Assembly (NCBI GenBank): GCA_028287895.1
Contig: JAQBOV010000005.1
Span: forward strand, 186,001-250,000
Length of the DNA stretch: 64,000 nt
Direction of reading: 5' to 3'
Origin: Mucilaginibacter sp.
GTDB taxonomy: Bacteria > Bacteroidota > Bacteroidia > Sphingobacteriales > Sphingobacteriaceae
Of this stretch, positions 1 to 9,478 are shown one piece after another. Position 1 is the first letter of the stretch; each line of letters opens with the position of its first letter. Below the pieces are notes generated by a model that was not told where the DNA came from, made no database searches, and worked only from the letters and a program-made list of their open reading frames with translations. Made by a program: the position numbers and the translations under genes.

Positions 1-315
1 ACCGGGAAGAAAATATTATATAACCAGCCCCATGCGCACAGTAATGCCACTTATGACGCATACATCAACGAGGCCCTTATCGGAGATAATGCTATTTATG
101 TGCAGAGCAACAACAGGCAGATCACTTTTATCAATCATAACGGGCTGAATTTTATGTCAACCGAAGACAAAGATTTCTGTGACTATACTTATAAACACAT
201 GCAAAACCTTATCCGGAAATCAACACACATCAGTGTGGTAGGCGAAAAAGAAAGAAGTATGTTTTTTAATACCCTTAGGTGGAAAATTCAGGAACGAAAG
301 AAGAATATCAATTGA
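1..315 (+). CDS. Conserved protein of unknown function, C-terminal part
   Basis: The reading frame is open from the first base, so the gene starts upstream of the window; about 104 residues and the TGA stop are visible. The fragment is soluble, with mixed charge, no membrane segment and a basic C-terminus (RWKIQERKKNIN). I do not recognise the family. A GTG at 100 could act as an internal start, but the upstream codons look coding, so a longer partial gene is more likely. It converges with the patatin-like gene on the other strand, with a gap of 7 bases. Confidence 0.6.
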   Translation, partial: TGKKILYNQPHAHSNATYDAYINEALIGDNAIYVQSNNRQITFINHNGLNFMSTEDKDFCDYTYKHMQNLIRKSTHISVVGEKERSMFFNTLRWKIQERKKNIN

Positions 316-322
316 CTGGATA

Positions 323-1249
323 TCATTTTTTTTTATTTTTATATGCTTCAATGCTTTTAACAGCAGCACATCTGCCTGATTCAACCATTTCTTCAGCTTT
401 GTAAAAATCATAACCCGAACAAGACTGCCGGGATACATTGATCAGCATATCCGGTTTGTACTTTTCCAGCAACATTTGCGTGTTGTAATAGGTCATTAAA
501 CTAAGCGTTTTATTAAGCACGTTAAAATAACCAAGCTTTTCCTCGGTATTATTCATAGGAAGGATATTATGTAACTGACTGAAAAAGGCCTTAATCTTTT
601 TTTGATATATTGATTGTTTGACTTCCGCTCCATTTTTTGCGTTAACCGGTTTCTCCAAAGGGATGTCAGCGTTTACATTTACTACAACTAACATATCACC
701 AGGTATTCTTTTGACATGATTAACCGGTACATTATTTATAACACCACCATCTACCAGTAACCCGGTCTCCGTTTTTACAGGCGTAAAGATCGTCGGAATG
801 GCAACCGACGCCCTTACGGCATTAAATGCGCTTCCGCTTGTAAAAACCACCTCCTTTTTATTGATGATATCGGCAGCTACCGCTGCAAAAGGTATGCGCA
901 GATCTTCAATATTTGCGTCTCCGATGAACTGCTTTGTTATGCTGAACAATTTGTCGCCCTTAACCAATCCTTGTGAACTGAAACTAAAATCAACCAAGCT
1001 AAACACTTTTAATTTATCAAGGGTACAGAGCCATTTTTTATATTCTTCCATCTTTCCCAATGCATAAACGCCCCCTATAACTGCCCCCATTGAAGTTCCC
1101 GAAATAGAAGATATTTCAAACCCCTGTTTTTCTAACTCCTCAATAGCTCCAATATGGGCAATTCCCCTGGCGCCGCCCCCCGACAATACCAGGGCCACTT
1201 TTTGTTTCTTGTTACTGGGTTTTCTTTCCCGCCATGCCAGTAGCTTCAT
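323..1249 (-). CDS. Patatin-like phospholipase family protein (RssA type)
   Basis: A 308-residue protein with the full patatin catalytic set: glycine-rich oxyanion motif SGGGARG at about residues 23-29, nucleophile serine in GTSMG (S53) and the dyad aspartate in VDGG (D167). Patatins hydrolyse acyl chains from lipids; the short size and absence of a signal peptide or barrel match the cytoplasmic RssA/NTE-like group. The start MKLLAW is preceded by AT-rich DNA. The gene appears to stand alone; the next gene, a thioredoxin, is divergent. The natural substrate cannot be told from sequence. Confidence 0.9.
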   Translation of the reverse strand: MKLLAWRERKPSNKKQKVALVLSGGGARGIAHIGAIEELEKQGFEISSISGTSMGAVIGGVYALGKMEEYKKWLCTLDKLKVFSLVDFSFSSQGLVKGDKLFSITKQFIGDANIEDLRIPFAAVAADIINKKEVVFTSGSAFNAVRASVAIPTIFTPVKTETGLLVDGGVINNVPVNHVKRIPGDMLVVVNVNADIPLEKPVNAKNGAEVKQSIYQKKIKAFFSQLHNILPMNNTEEKLGYFNVLNKTLSLMTYYNTQMLLEKYKPDMLINVSRQSCSGYDFYKAEEMVESGRCAAVKSIEAYKNKKK

Positions 1250-1396
1250 ATTTTCGTTTCCTAAATGTACTAAAGTTAATAACTCACCGCTATGTTAAAT
1301 GTTATACTCCGCTTATACGTATTCCATCCGGATAATGTAATTAAACTAACCAAATAAATTTAATCTGACTAAATTGCATCGGTCTAATTATTAAGG

Positions 1397-1984
1397 ATGA
1401 ATATCAGAAAGATCACCCCGTCGCAAATTTTTACGGTATTGCTGGTTCTGTTTACCATCGTATACCTTTACAGCGCCAGGGTAAAAAGCTGGGCGATCAT
1501 GGGTTTGCTGCTTCTGGGTTTTTATAAGCCACCTATCCCGCAGGTAAAACCGGGCGAAAAATTACCGCAGGCCCCTGCTCTGATCGTGCAAAACACCGAT
1601 GGTAAAGTAATTGATCTGCAGCAGCAAAAGGGCAAGGTGGTCTTTATCAACTTTTGGGCCACATGGTGCCCGCCCTGCCTTGCAGAACTACCATCCATAA
1701 ATGATTTTTACCAAAAGGTAAAAGACCAGCCCAACATTGTTTTTCTTTCAGTTGATGTGGATCATGACCTGGCAAAATCATCACTGTTTCTTCAAAAAAA
1801 GGGTTACCCGTTTCCTGTATATGCCGGCACGCTGAACAGGCTGCCTTCCCAATTTTTTTCGGGCAGCATACCCACCACTTTGGTTATCGATAAAAAAGGC
1901 TTCGTGGTATTTAATCATACCAGCGGGGCCAATTACGATGATGATCAATTTGCGCAATATGTTATCGGGCTGAGCAAGCAATAA
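1397..1984 (+). CDS. TlpA/ResA-like thioredoxin-fold protein, membrane anchored
   Basis: A 195-residue protein. Residues about 10-42 form one or two hydrophobic segments, probably an uncleaved anchor, followed by a thioredoxin fold with FWATWCPPC (catalytic cysteines C91 and C94) and the cis-proline region GSIPTTLVID. This layout fits a periplasm-facing thiol-disulfide reductase of the AhpC/TSA-TlpA group, which in Bacteroidota reduces cysteines of exported proteins. The start ATG lies 147 bases from the divergent patatin gene, so the two promoters share that gap. The specific partner is unknown. Confidence 0.9.
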   Translation: MNIRKITPSQIFTVLLVLFTIVYLYSARVKSWAIMGLLLLGFYKPPIPQVKPGEKLPQAPALIVQNTDGKVIDLQQQKGKVVFINFWATWCPPCLAELPSINDFYQKVKDQPNIVFLSVDVDHDLAKSSLFLQKKGYPFPVYAGTLNRLPSQFFSGSIPTTLVIDKKGFVVFNHTSGANYDDDQFAQYVIGLSKQ

Positions 1985-2510
1985 AAGAAAGCTACGCCGG
2001 ATATTTTTTTCAATCCACTGATCGGCTGAAATGAAATCCTGATTGCCGCTCAGGGAAACAAAATTGCACAGGAAATTTCGAATGCAAAAAATTTAGCTTT
2101 CGACGTCCTTGCGGTAGCCGCTTAATTTAAAATCGTGCAGATGAACGCATGGTAATGGGTTTAGGTCTTTTTTACAATTTACGACAATACGTTGTACCTG
2201 TTTATTTTAACGGAGTTTATTTCAATGATTTTAGGGCTTAAGCAAACGACGAAGTAAGGACCCAGGCAATTTTGAATAAGATAACTTTTTTGAACTATTA
2301 ACAATATTGATAACAAAAATATAACAATACCTCTAGTTATTTCCAATAAACATTTATTTAAGTAAATAATAATAAATAATTACTTAACAATAAGTGAAAA
2401 AGATATTTCCCGGTTTCGGGCGTTGTTCACAAAACCTATCGTTTAGCTCACTGAAGATAAATTCTCATAAGCGCAGATGGTCACGAAATCAGAAATTTCT
2501 GAGACACTCA
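1985..2510. other. Intergenic region, no gene seen
   Basis: About 525 bases, AT-rich towards the right end, between the thioredoxin gene and the cyclic-nucleotide-type kinase. I see no coding frame with convincing composition. A GTG at 2394 is in frame with the kinase, but the 52 residues it would add are rich in Arg, Ser and Phe and do not resemble a domain, so this stretch is treated as non-coding. Confidence 0.5.
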
Positions 2511-2544
2511 TTTGTTGGCTTACGCCCAAAATTCCCTAATTTTG
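2511..2544 (+). promoter_or_regulatory. Possible Bacteroidota-type promoter for the kinase/flavoprotein module
   Basis: TTTG at 2511-2514 and TAATTTTG at 2537-2544 match the -33 TTTG and -7 TAnnTTTG elements of Bacteroidota sigma factor, with a 22-base spacer (19-21 is usual). Transcription would begin near 2548-2551, right at the ATG at 2550, so the mRNA would have almost no leader. It is a motif match only. Confidence 0.35.
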
Positions 2545-2549
2545 GGTAT

Positions 2550-3950
2550 ATGCAAGATTGCACACCAGCACTACTCAAAACTTTCGATGCGCTAAAGGAA
2601 GTACCCGACGATCAGCTGCAATGGCTGATAGATAACAGCGTTTGCCGCATGCTCCCTGATGGCGAATTAATGTCAGAACCGGGCGACCCGATCCAGGAGA
2701 CCCATTTTGTCATCAGCGGAAAATTGCGTTTATATCTTCCCATTGGCGGAGTAAAACGTGAGATCGGTGATTTTAAACCGGGTGATATCACCGGCTACCT
2801 GCCCTATTCGCGTGCCAAAGTAAGTACTGGTTATGGCACCACTATCGGTGAAACCCAGCTCCTGAGCTTCCCTGCCACCAAGATGACGGAAATGATAAAA
2901 ACCCAGTTTGAGCTTACGCAAGCCCTGGTGCATGTGATGACCAACCGGGTGCGGAGTTTTACCGCCCTGCAGCAGCAAAACGAAAAAATGCTGGCTTTGG
3001 GTAAACTTTCGGCAGGGTTAACGCATGAGTTGAACAACCCGGCATCTGCCATTGTACGCGATTCCGAATCGCTGCTCAAACATCTCAAATTGAGACCTGA
3101 TGACTTTAAAGCAGTGACCTCCATCCGCATGGAGCCCGAACAGGTTGACGCCGTAACTAATGAACTGTTCCGTACCCTTAATGAATACCAGCCTATTGAG
3201 TTAACCTTGCGCCAGCGCACCGACAGGGAGAGCGAACTGACAGATCTGCTTGATGACATGGGAGTTCACAATGCAGTGGAAATAGCCGAGAATTTCGTTG
3301 AATTTGGTTTTGACCCTGGTGGCATCCACGCGTTTACCAATTATATACCAAGGCAATATCTTTCGCCCGTATTTAAATGGATGAATAATTTACTGGTTAC
3401 TGAAAGAATGGTACAAGACATCAGCGAATCATCCAAACGCATAGCCACCCTGGTGAATTCGGTAAAGACATATACCCATATGGATCAGGGGCAGGATAAA
3501 CAATATGCTGATATCCATATCGGCATAAAAAACACCCTGCAAATGCTGATCTACAAGATCAAAAAAGGTAATATTACCATGGTGAAGGATTTTGATACGA
3601 CCCTGCCGCCTGTAAAAGCCCAGATAGGCGAACTGAACCAGGTATGGACCAACCTGATAGATAATGCTTTGGATGCGATGGAAATTAATAGCAAAGGCAC
3701 CCTTACCATAAAAACCGAACGGGACAGGGAGTTTGTACAGGTAAGCATTATTGATGATGGCCCGGGTATACCAGACGAAATTCGTTCGCGCATATTCGAC
3801 CCGTTTTTTACTACCAAAGAAATGGGAAAAGGTACCGGCATGGGCCTGGAGGTGGTCAACAGAATAGTACTGCAGCATAATGGCACCATAAAAGTAGTAT
3901 CAGAACCCGGGCATACCGCATTTGTGGTATGTTTCCCGATAGATGGATAG
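2550..3950 (+). CDS. Sensor histidine kinase with N-terminal cyclic-nucleotide-binding-like domain
   Basis: A 466-residue cytoplasmic protein from the ATG at 2550. Residues about 10-130 resemble a cNMP-binding/Crp-type beta-roll ([21 protein letters not shown]). A DHp helix follows with the phospho-acceptor in LTHELNNP (H159), then a long helical insert and a C-terminal HATPase with N box [10 protein letters not shown]1 box [25 protein letters not shown]. No membrane segment is seen. It lies 92 bases upstream of a receiver-flavoprotein fusion that is its probable phosphorylation target, with a UBP zinc finger next. The ligand is unknown; the canonical cAMP-binding arginine motif is not obvious. 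Confidence 0.85.
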   Translation: MQDCTPALLKTFDALKEVPDDQLQWLIDNSVCRMLPDGELMSEPGDPIQETHFVISGKLRLYLPIGGVKREIGDFKPGDITGYLPYSRAKVSTGYGTTIGETQLLSFPATKMTEMIKTQFELTQALVHVMTNRVRSFTALQQQNEKMLALGKLSAGLTHELNNPASAIVRDSESLLKHLKLRPDDFKAVTSIRMEPEQVDAVTNELFRTLNEYQPIELTLRQRTDRESELTDLLDDMGVHNAVEIAENFVEFGFDPGGIHAFTNYIPRQYLSPVFKWMNNLLVTERMVQDISESSKRIATLVNSVKTYTHMDQGQDKQYADIHIGIKNTLQMLIYKIKKGNITMVKDFDTTLPPVKAQIGELNQVWTNLIDNALDAMEINSKGTLTIKTERDREFVQVSIIDDGPGIPDEIRSRIFDPFFTTKEMGKGTGMGLEVVNRIVLQHNGTIKVVSEPGHTAFVVCFPIDG

Positions 3951-4042
3951 CGCCGTTTGTTTATAGCGATAGGTTTGGAACTGATCGCTGTAAATAAAAA
4001 TCCAACCGTTAATTACGCCTGGACTATTAAATTAAATAACCC

Positions 4043-5704
4043 ATGAACAAACCCATCATATTTTCCATCGACGATGATCCGCAGGTGCTGCGTGCCATCA
4101 GCCGCGACCTGAAGACCCAGTACAGTTCGGAATATAAGGTCATCAGCACCTCATCGGCAAATGAGGCGCTGGAAGCCTTAACCGATCTGAAAAACAGCGG
4201 CGATACCGTTGCCCTTTTTTTGGTCGATCAGCGTATGCCTGAAATGGAAGGCGTAGATTTTCTGCATAAGGCCATCAAAATATATCCCGAGGCCAAACGC
4301 GTGCTGCTCACCGCCTATTCGGATACCGTTGCGGCCATAAAGGCCATCAATATAGTGCAACTGGATTTTTATCTGACCAAACCCTGGAACCCACCCGAAG
4401 AGAAACTTTACCCGGTGATCAACGATCTGTTAGATGATTGGCAGAGCCACTACACACCCGATTTTAAAGGCATTAAACTGATAGGTTACCAGTTTTCGCC
4501 AAAATCGCACGAGATAAAGGATTATCTGGCAGGCAACCTCATTCCCTATCGCTGGTTTGATATCGAGAGCAATCCCGAAGCCAAAGCCCTGCTGGAACTG
4601 AACAACATGAGCAACGCTGACCTGCCGGTGATTATTTATGAAGATGGCACCTGCGCATGCCTGCCTACGATAAGGCAGATCGCTGATAAAGTGAGACTGA
4701 GCCCACAAATAAAGAACGAGATATACGATGTGGTCATTATTGGCGCAGGGCCGGCCGGGCTGGCAGCCGCAGTTTATGGCTCGTCCGAAGGCTTAAAGAC
4801 TTTATTGATAGAACGCCGCGCCCCCGGCGGACAGGCAGGCACCAGTTCGCGTATTGAGAATTATCTGGGTTTTCCGGCAGGATTAAGCGGCGCAGATCTT
4901 ACCCGTCGTGCCATCAGCCAGGCGACCCGTCTTGGCGCCCAGTTCCTTTCGCCCCATGCGGTAAATGACATTAGGGAAAAGGATGGTTATAAAAAGATCA
5001 TACTTGATGACGGTCCGGATATCGTGAGCCGTTCAGTAGTGATCACCACCGGTGTTGATTACCGCAAACTGGAGGTAAAAGGGGTGGAAAACTTTACCGG
5101 CGCTGGCATTTATTATGGCGCTGCCACTACCGAGGCCAGCGCATGTAAGGGCAAAGATGTATTCGTCGTGGGCGGCGGTAACTCCGCCGGGCAGGCAGCT
5201 ATGTATCTTTCCAAATTTGCTAAAAAAGTAAATATTGTCATCCGCCGTGATGACCTGACTACTACCATGTCGGCTTATCTGATTGAACAGATCAGGTTAT
5301 CACCCAATATCGAAGTGCTGGCCAATACTGAGATATGTGAGGCCGGTGGCGGTGACTGCCTCGAACGCCTGGTATTCATGAACATCAAAACACAGAAGAA
5401 GACCACCTATGGGGCCAGTGCGCTTTATATTTTCATTGGTGCCCGCCCCTATACTGACTGGATACACCTGGACATCATCAAAAACAATAAGGAATTTATA
5501 GAAACAGGCCGGGATCTGGCTACTTATGATACATTCCGAAAAATATGGAAGCTTAAACGCGATCCATTTTTACTGGAAACAAGCTGTCCCGGCATATTTG
5601 CCGCAGGCGATGTGCGCGCCGGCGCCATGAACCGCGTAGCATCCGCCGTAGGCGAAGGATCTATGGCTATTAGTTTTGTACATAAATATTTGGCCGAGGT
5701 ATAG
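4043..5704 (+). CDS. Response regulator fused to glutaredoxin-like and thioredoxin-reductase-like domains
   Basis: A 553-residue three-part fusion. Residues 1-130 are a receiver domain: acidic DDD 10-12, phospho-acceptor D62 (LVDQRMP), T90, K113. Residues about 143-215 look like a glutaredoxin fold (IPYRWFDIESNPEA), but the usual CPxC is replaced by SPKS (152-155); a CAC triplet lies at 204-206. Residues about 225-553 are a class II thioredoxin-reductase-like flavoprotein with FAD motif GAGPAG (234-239), PGGQAG, NADPH motif GGGNSAG and C-terminal AGDVRAGAMNRVASAVGEG. The redox CxxC that normally precedes the NADPH motif is absent (GAATTEASACKG). NAD(P)H-dependent flavin chemistry is likely, but thioredoxin reduction is not. 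Presumably controlled by the upstream kinase. Confidence 0.85.
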   Translation: MNKPIIFSIDDDPQVLRAISRDLKTQYSSEYKVISTSSANEALEALTDLKNSGDTVALFLVDQRMPEMEGVDFLHKAIKIYPEAKRVLLTAYSDTVAAIKAINIVQLDFYLTKPWNPPEEKLYPVINDLLDDWQSHYTPDFKGIKLIGYQFSPKSHEIKDYLAGNLIPYRWFDIESNPEAKALLELNNMSNADLPVIIYEDGTCACLPTIRQIADKVRLSPQIKNEIYDVVIIGAGPAGLAAAVYGSSEGLKTLLIERRAPGGQAGTSSRIENYLGFPAGLSGADLTRRAISQATRLGAQFLSPHAVNDIREKDGYKKIILDDGPDIVSRSVVITTGVDYRKLEVKGVENFTGAGIYYGAATTEASACKGKDVFVVGGGNSAGQAAMYLSKFAKKVNIVIRRDDLTTTMSAYLIEQIRLSPNIEVLANTEICEAGGGDCLERLVFMNIKTQKKTTYGASALYIFIGARPYTDWIHLDIIKNNKEFIETGRDLATYDTFRKIWKLKRDPFLLETSCPGIFAAGDVRAGAMNRVASAVGEGSMAISFVHKYLAEV

Positions 5705-5882
5705 TTGATTACCCCGCGGCCCGCCCCCGGCTGCCTGAAAGCGGGGGAGTTAAAAGTTTTTTCAAATCCCTCTTCCCGCGCAGCCGGAAGAGGGGCGACA
5801 AGCACAGCGATGCCGGGGGTGAGCCGAATAAGCGATGTGCTTAACTAATTTTTTTATATTCATCTCAATATAGTTGTCCGCT

Positions 5883-6152
5883 ATGGAAGATCAGATCTGC
5901 AAACATTTATTCGCCGTAAAAAAGCTGAAGCATCCCAAAGACTACGTATGCGAGGAATGCATAAAAACCAACAGTCAATGGATGCACCTGCGCACCTGCC
6001 AAACCTGTGGGGTAACGCTGTGTTGCGATAGTTCGCCCAACCAGCATGCCTCTAGACATGCCCACGCCGAAGGACACCCGGTAGTAATGTCGGCCGAACC
6101 CGGCGAGCGCTGGCTATGGTGTTATGTGGATCAGGAGATGGTGGAGTATTGA
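5883..6152 (+). CDS. UBP-type zinc finger domain protein
   Basis: An 89-residue single-domain protein from the ATG at 5883; an in-frame TTG at 5874 is less likely. Zinc ligands are visible in order: C-x-H near the N-terminus (ICKHL), CEEC, CQTCG, CC, then H-x3-H and H-x5-H (HASRHAHAEGH). This is the ZnF-UBP fold that in eukaryotes binds the ubiquitin C-terminus; bacterial stand-alone copies have no established role. It follows the flavoprotein fusion by 178 bases on the same strand and is probably its functional partner. The ending WLWCYVDQEMVEY is typical of bacterial members. Confidence 0.85.
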   Translation: MEDQICKHLFAVKKLKHPKDYVCEECIKTNSQWMHLRTCQTCGVTLCCDSSPNQHASRHAHAEGHPVVMSAEPGERWLWCYVDQEMVEY

Positions 6153-6601
6153 CAATTATAGAGCCGACCAACGACGAGGAAGATTCCACATTTTGTATCC
6201 GAATTGTATAACAGGGATTGGCTTTTGAACTAATAAATCAACAGCACAATAAGTTTTATATCCTGAAAGCTGAGTTTTACAAGTAATTAAAACTAAATCA
6301 CCTGTTACAAAGCAACATTTGGATTCTCTTATCAATGGAGTAATTATAAATGCTGAGGTAAAAGAATTTGCGGCAAAAATTGTAATTCCAATTTTGGGAG
6401 ATCAGCTCCCCTGCTACCGTTAGTCGGATTTAATAAATCCCGGACTTAATTATTGGGAATTTGCAATCCCGGTAACATCCTTGCTGTTACCTTCCCCAGC
6501 CTATCAACTGAGTCGAAGCCGAATCACAAAACCTTCAAAAGAATATTGTACAATAAGAAAAAAGTTTAGCTAAATTTATTAACCAATTAAAAATCAATAT
6601 C
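6153..6601. other. Intergenic region with a possible gene remnant
   Basis: About 450 bases. From about 6314 to 6423 on the plus strand a short open stretch (reading ..DSLINGVIINAEVKEF..) ends in TAG without a start, and may be the tail of a decayed gene; I do not recognise it. Near 6464-6474 is the 11-mer GCAATCCCGGT, which recurs inside the inverted pair at 7001-7050 (CGGGATTGCA ... TGCAATCCCG), so this is probably a dispersed intergenic repeat. Confidence 0.35.
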
Positions 6602-6922
6602 ATGACGAAGTTTCTAATTAAAGCCTCTTATACCTCAGATGGTGTAAAGGGACTGCTTAAAGTTGGCGGCTCAAACAGAAAGCAAACCGTTGAAAAAATG
6701 ATTGCTGATATGGGCGGCAAAATGGAAGCCTTTTATTTTGCTTTCGGTGACCAGGATGTTTATGTCATATCCGAACTGCCGGATATGATATCTGCCGCAG
6801 CGCTTGCATTAACCATAAATGCGTCCGGCTTGGTGTCTGTTTCCACTACGATGCTACTTGATCCTGCAGATGTTGATAAAGCAACCAAACTATCTGTTAA
6901 TTATCGTTCCCCCGGCAACTAA
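6602..6922 (+). CDS. GYD domain protein
   Basis: A 106-residue protein that matches the GYD family along its length: an N-terminal ASYTSDGVKGLLKVGGSNR, a central MGGKMEAFYFAFGDQDVYVISELPD and a C-terminal helix. These small alpha/beta proteins form dimeric ferredoxin-like barrels; their biochemical function is unknown. No signal peptide or membrane segment is present. An AT-rich leader precedes the ATG. It is monocistronic and points toward the DUF3943 gene on the other strand. Confidence 0.85.
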   Translation: MTKFLIKASYTSDGVKGLLKVGGSNRKQTVEKMIADMGGKMEAFYFAFGDQDVYVISELPDMISAAALALTINASGLVSVSTTMLLDPADVDKATKLSVNYRSPGN

Positions 6923-7000
6923 ACATTGGTTTACTGCTTTGTAGATTTTCTTCATTTTGGAGATTTTAAGTCCCCGAACACAGCTTCTTGTACCTGTCGG

Positions 7001-7050
7001 GATTGCAAATACATTCACTCCGTAAATTGTAAAGTCCTGCAATCCCGGTT
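7001..7050. repeat. Short inverted repeat, recurring intergenic motif
   Basis: CGGGATTGCA near 7001 is matched by its reverse complement TGCAATCCCG near 7040, about 30 bases apart. The 11-mer GCAATCCCGGT also occurs at 6464. It lies between convergent genes, so it could act as a bidirectional terminator, although no T-run follows. Confidence 0.4.
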
Positions 7051-7102
7051 TAGAGAAAAGTGCCTGGGTCCCGGACCTGGTTTGTTGGAAACCCAACACA
7101 AC

Positions 7103-8728
7103 CTAATACCCTCCATACTCCCCTCTGCGCTGCGAAGCTTCAAGAAAATAAGTGAGGTATATTTTCTGCTCCGTCCGCACTGAAAATACCGGCGAAAAGT
7201 TTTTTAAGTACCGGTCATCATAATATTGAAAATGCTCAAATCCCAAGCTCAAGTTCTTGTATATCTGCACATTGAGGCGCGGCCTCAAAATGGCTACGTA
7301 GTTATTACCCATCGGCCCGACAATGGTATGCAGGATATAATAATAGTAGGAAACCGAAACGCTTGCATATTTGCCAACATTCAGGGTAGTTTCAAATTTA
7401 GCCGACAACCCGTCGTTATACGTATAATCCCTTACTTGTGAGGTATCCGGGCCGTACCTGGTACTATTGCCTGCCAGTGGTATGGCCGACAAATGGAAAT
7501 TGGTATAAAGGTTAATGGTTTTACTTATCGGGTATTTGGTAATCAGCCCTCCCCCAAAACCAATGGCGCCTAACTCAAAAGTTTTGTTGTCCCAATAATC
7601 ATAATACTGAAATGCACCGTATAGCACCGCTAATTTGCCCCAATGAGTGGTATGGCCAAATAAGATACCGTAGCCAAGAATATTGTCCAAAATTTTTCTT
7701 CCCGAACCCAGACTAAATTCGGTACGGAACCTGAAAACGTCAAATGGTTTACGAGCGCGTATTTCAAAAGGGTTGCCATAATCAAGCTGAAGGTTGAACA
7801 CGGCATTAATGGGACCGTAGCCAAATAAGGTTTTGTCATCCTGGTTTATTTTGTGCACACCGGTAGATAGGGTAAGGTTCAGCGGTTCTTTCTGATAAAC
7901 CTCTGTGTGGGTATGCCTGAAACTTTTACCCTGCAAAAGCCTGTTAAGCCCCCGAACCGGGTCTATTACCCCGGCAACTACTTCTCTGAAAACCCTTTCG
8001 CCGCCGGTAGTGCGGTCATCTAATATATTTGAACTCACGCGGTAAAATATCTCGCCCAAAAAGGCGCCGTTTACCGGGGTATTGACAACATCATTATAAG
8101 AAGGCCGTGTATTTTCGCCAAAATATTCCCACATCAGGCTGCCGCCAGCAGCAAACGGGAAGGATTGCCAATAATTATATCCCTGCGACCGCGCTGCGTT
8201 AAAAGTCATTGAACCTGAATATGGGTGTCCTACGAAATTTATACCGAAGCGGTCGGTATCCCACTCCCAGCCCTTTTGTATATTATACTTCCAGGTACTG
8301 GGGCCGATGTGCGAGAAATCAGATTGCAAAATAAACCGGTCTATCGACCAGGTAAATGCATTGATACCTAACACTTCAATTGCGGGTTTCCAAACAGGGT
8401 ATTTTTTGTTAAATTTTATATCATCATTCAGCAGGTCGCCGTATTTATTTTTAACCGTAGTATCTACCAACCGGCTTTTTTTGGGCTCGTTCCCTCCCGT
8501 TGAGTCTGAAAGCAATCGCTTTTTTACCGCTTTGGATTGTTTGATCTGTTGTTCCGCAGTGCCCTTACCGGGTACTATCGTATCAATTTTAGTAGTTTTT
8601 TGCGCAAATATGCAGCTTGCAGCAGCAAACATTAAATATAACAAGCATGCTGTCTTTTTATTGACAGCCGGTATGAAAAACAGTAAAATGAATATGGTTA
8701 AAGGGATAAGGAAGTAAAAATTTATCAT
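7103..8728 (-). CDS. DUF3943 domain protein, probable outer-membrane barrel
   Basis: A 541-residue exported protein. A hydrophobic N-terminus and then a signal-peptide-like segment ending CIFAQ at about residue 43 are followed by a low-complexity linker and the DUF3943 region (YPVWKPAIEVLGINAFTWSIDRF, FGINFVGHPYSGSMTFNAARSQGYNYWQS). The C-terminal two thirds consist of alternating aromatic strands typical of a beta barrel. The family is common in Bacteroidota, without assigned function. The first 20 residues may be an over-extension; ATG codons at 8728 and 8632 are both possible starts. Monocistronic. Confidence 0.85.
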   Translation of the reverse strand: MINFYFLIPLTIFILLFFIPAVNKKTACLLYLMFAAASCIFAQKTTKIDTIVPGKGTAEQQIKQSKAVKKRLLSDSTGGNEPKKSRLVDTTVKNKYGDLLNDDIKFNKKYPVWKPAIEVLGINAFTWSIDRFILQSDFSHIGPSTWKYNIQKGWEWDTDRFGINFVGHPYSGSMTFNAARSQGYNYWQSFPFAAGGSLMWEYFGENTRPSYNDVVNTPVNGAFLGEIFYRVSSNILDDRTTGGERVFREVVAGVIDPVRGLNRLLQGKSFRHTHTEVYQKEPLNLTLSTGVHKINQDDKTLFGYGPINAVFNLQLDYGNPFEIRARKPFDVFRFRTEFSLGSGRKILDNILGYGILFGHTTHWGKLAVLYGAFQYYDYWDNKTFELGAIGFGGGLITKYPISKTINLYTNFHLSAIPLAGNSTRYGPDTSQVRDYTYNDGLSAKFETTLNVGKYASVSVSYYYYILHTIVGPMGNNYVAILRPRLNVQIYKNLSLGFEHFQYYDDRYLKNFSPVFSVRTEQKIYLTYFLEASQRRGEYGGY

Positions 8729-9059
8729 ATTGATAGCTATTGGTTATAAGCTATAACTAAAAATTGGGGCAAGTGTTTTAATCGAGCGCTTACGTAATCA
8801 GAGATTAACGAATCGACGAAATACAATAAACAATGCCGCCCGCGTAAATGGACCGGCATGAAGTCAACTAAACTAATTAATCAAAATGAGGTTTAAACTG
8901 ATCAGGGCTTCCGCTACCCGTCCGGCAAACGCACATACCCGACGGGCGGAACTTAATCCTTATGTTAACATTTTAGCAGGCAGACTAAATGCTTAAACTT
9001 ATGCGTGTTGGTCATCCAAAAAGTACTGCATTTATACAGCGCTTTGCAAATTGTCAAAA
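8729..9059. other. Intergenic region, nothing recognised
   Basis: About 330 bases between two minus-strand genes. I find no convincing coding frame, terminator or strong palindrome here. It must contain the promoter of the DUF3943 gene. Confidence 0.4.
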
Positions 9060-9335
9060 TTATTGGCATCGAATGGGTGTGAAGCATGTTTGGCCATCGG
9101 TTTGCACATATTCCGCCTGTGCCCCGCAAGGCCAGTGTATCGGGTGATAATTCCAGGTAATGGTTGTTATTTTGGCCTCATTGTTCAAAAGCTCCACTAG
9201 CTCTTCTTTACTGGCTTTAATCCCCCTTGCCAAATCCATCAACTGCCGTGTGCAGGAACACATCGGTAGTGTTCCCTGATTTTTATTTTCCAGATACCTG
9301 AAATATAATGATCCCATTACTCGATAACCAGACAT
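9060..9335 (-). CDS. Small cysteine-rich protein of unknown function
   Basis: A 91-residue frame with six cysteines: MCSC at residues 25-28 and a C-terminal HPIHWPCG...CFTPIRC. The Cys/His pattern suggests metal binding or disulfides, but I do not recognise a family. Codon use and the KASKEELVELLNNEAKITTITW stretch look coding rather than accidental. It is preceded by AT-rich DNA on its 5' side and flanked by non-overlapping genes. Confidence 0.55.
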   Translation of the reverse strand: MSGYRVMGSLYFRYLENKNQGTLPMCSCTRQLMDLARGIKASKEELVELLNNEAKITTITWNYHPIHWPCGAQAEYVQTDGQTCFTPIRCQ

Positions 9336-9478
9336 TTAAATAACGATGGCTCTTAATCTATACTAATTAAGATTTAAAAAGAAAAGAACACACCCGGTGT
9401 TTTCACACGATATAAACGAAAAAAAAGAGAAGGGATTAACAAACTTGTAATCCCTGACGCTTTTCTAACATTCCAAAT

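Noticed and set aside
2394..2549. GTG start giving a 52-residue extension of the cNMP-type kinase
   Set aside because: The extension is not domain-like, and a promoter element lies in it; the ATG at 2550 fits the domain start.
3429..3878. 149-codon open frame on the minus strand inside the kinase gene
   Set aside because: It lies entirely antisense to a well-supported histidine kinase and has no domain-like sequence; a shadow of the coding frame.
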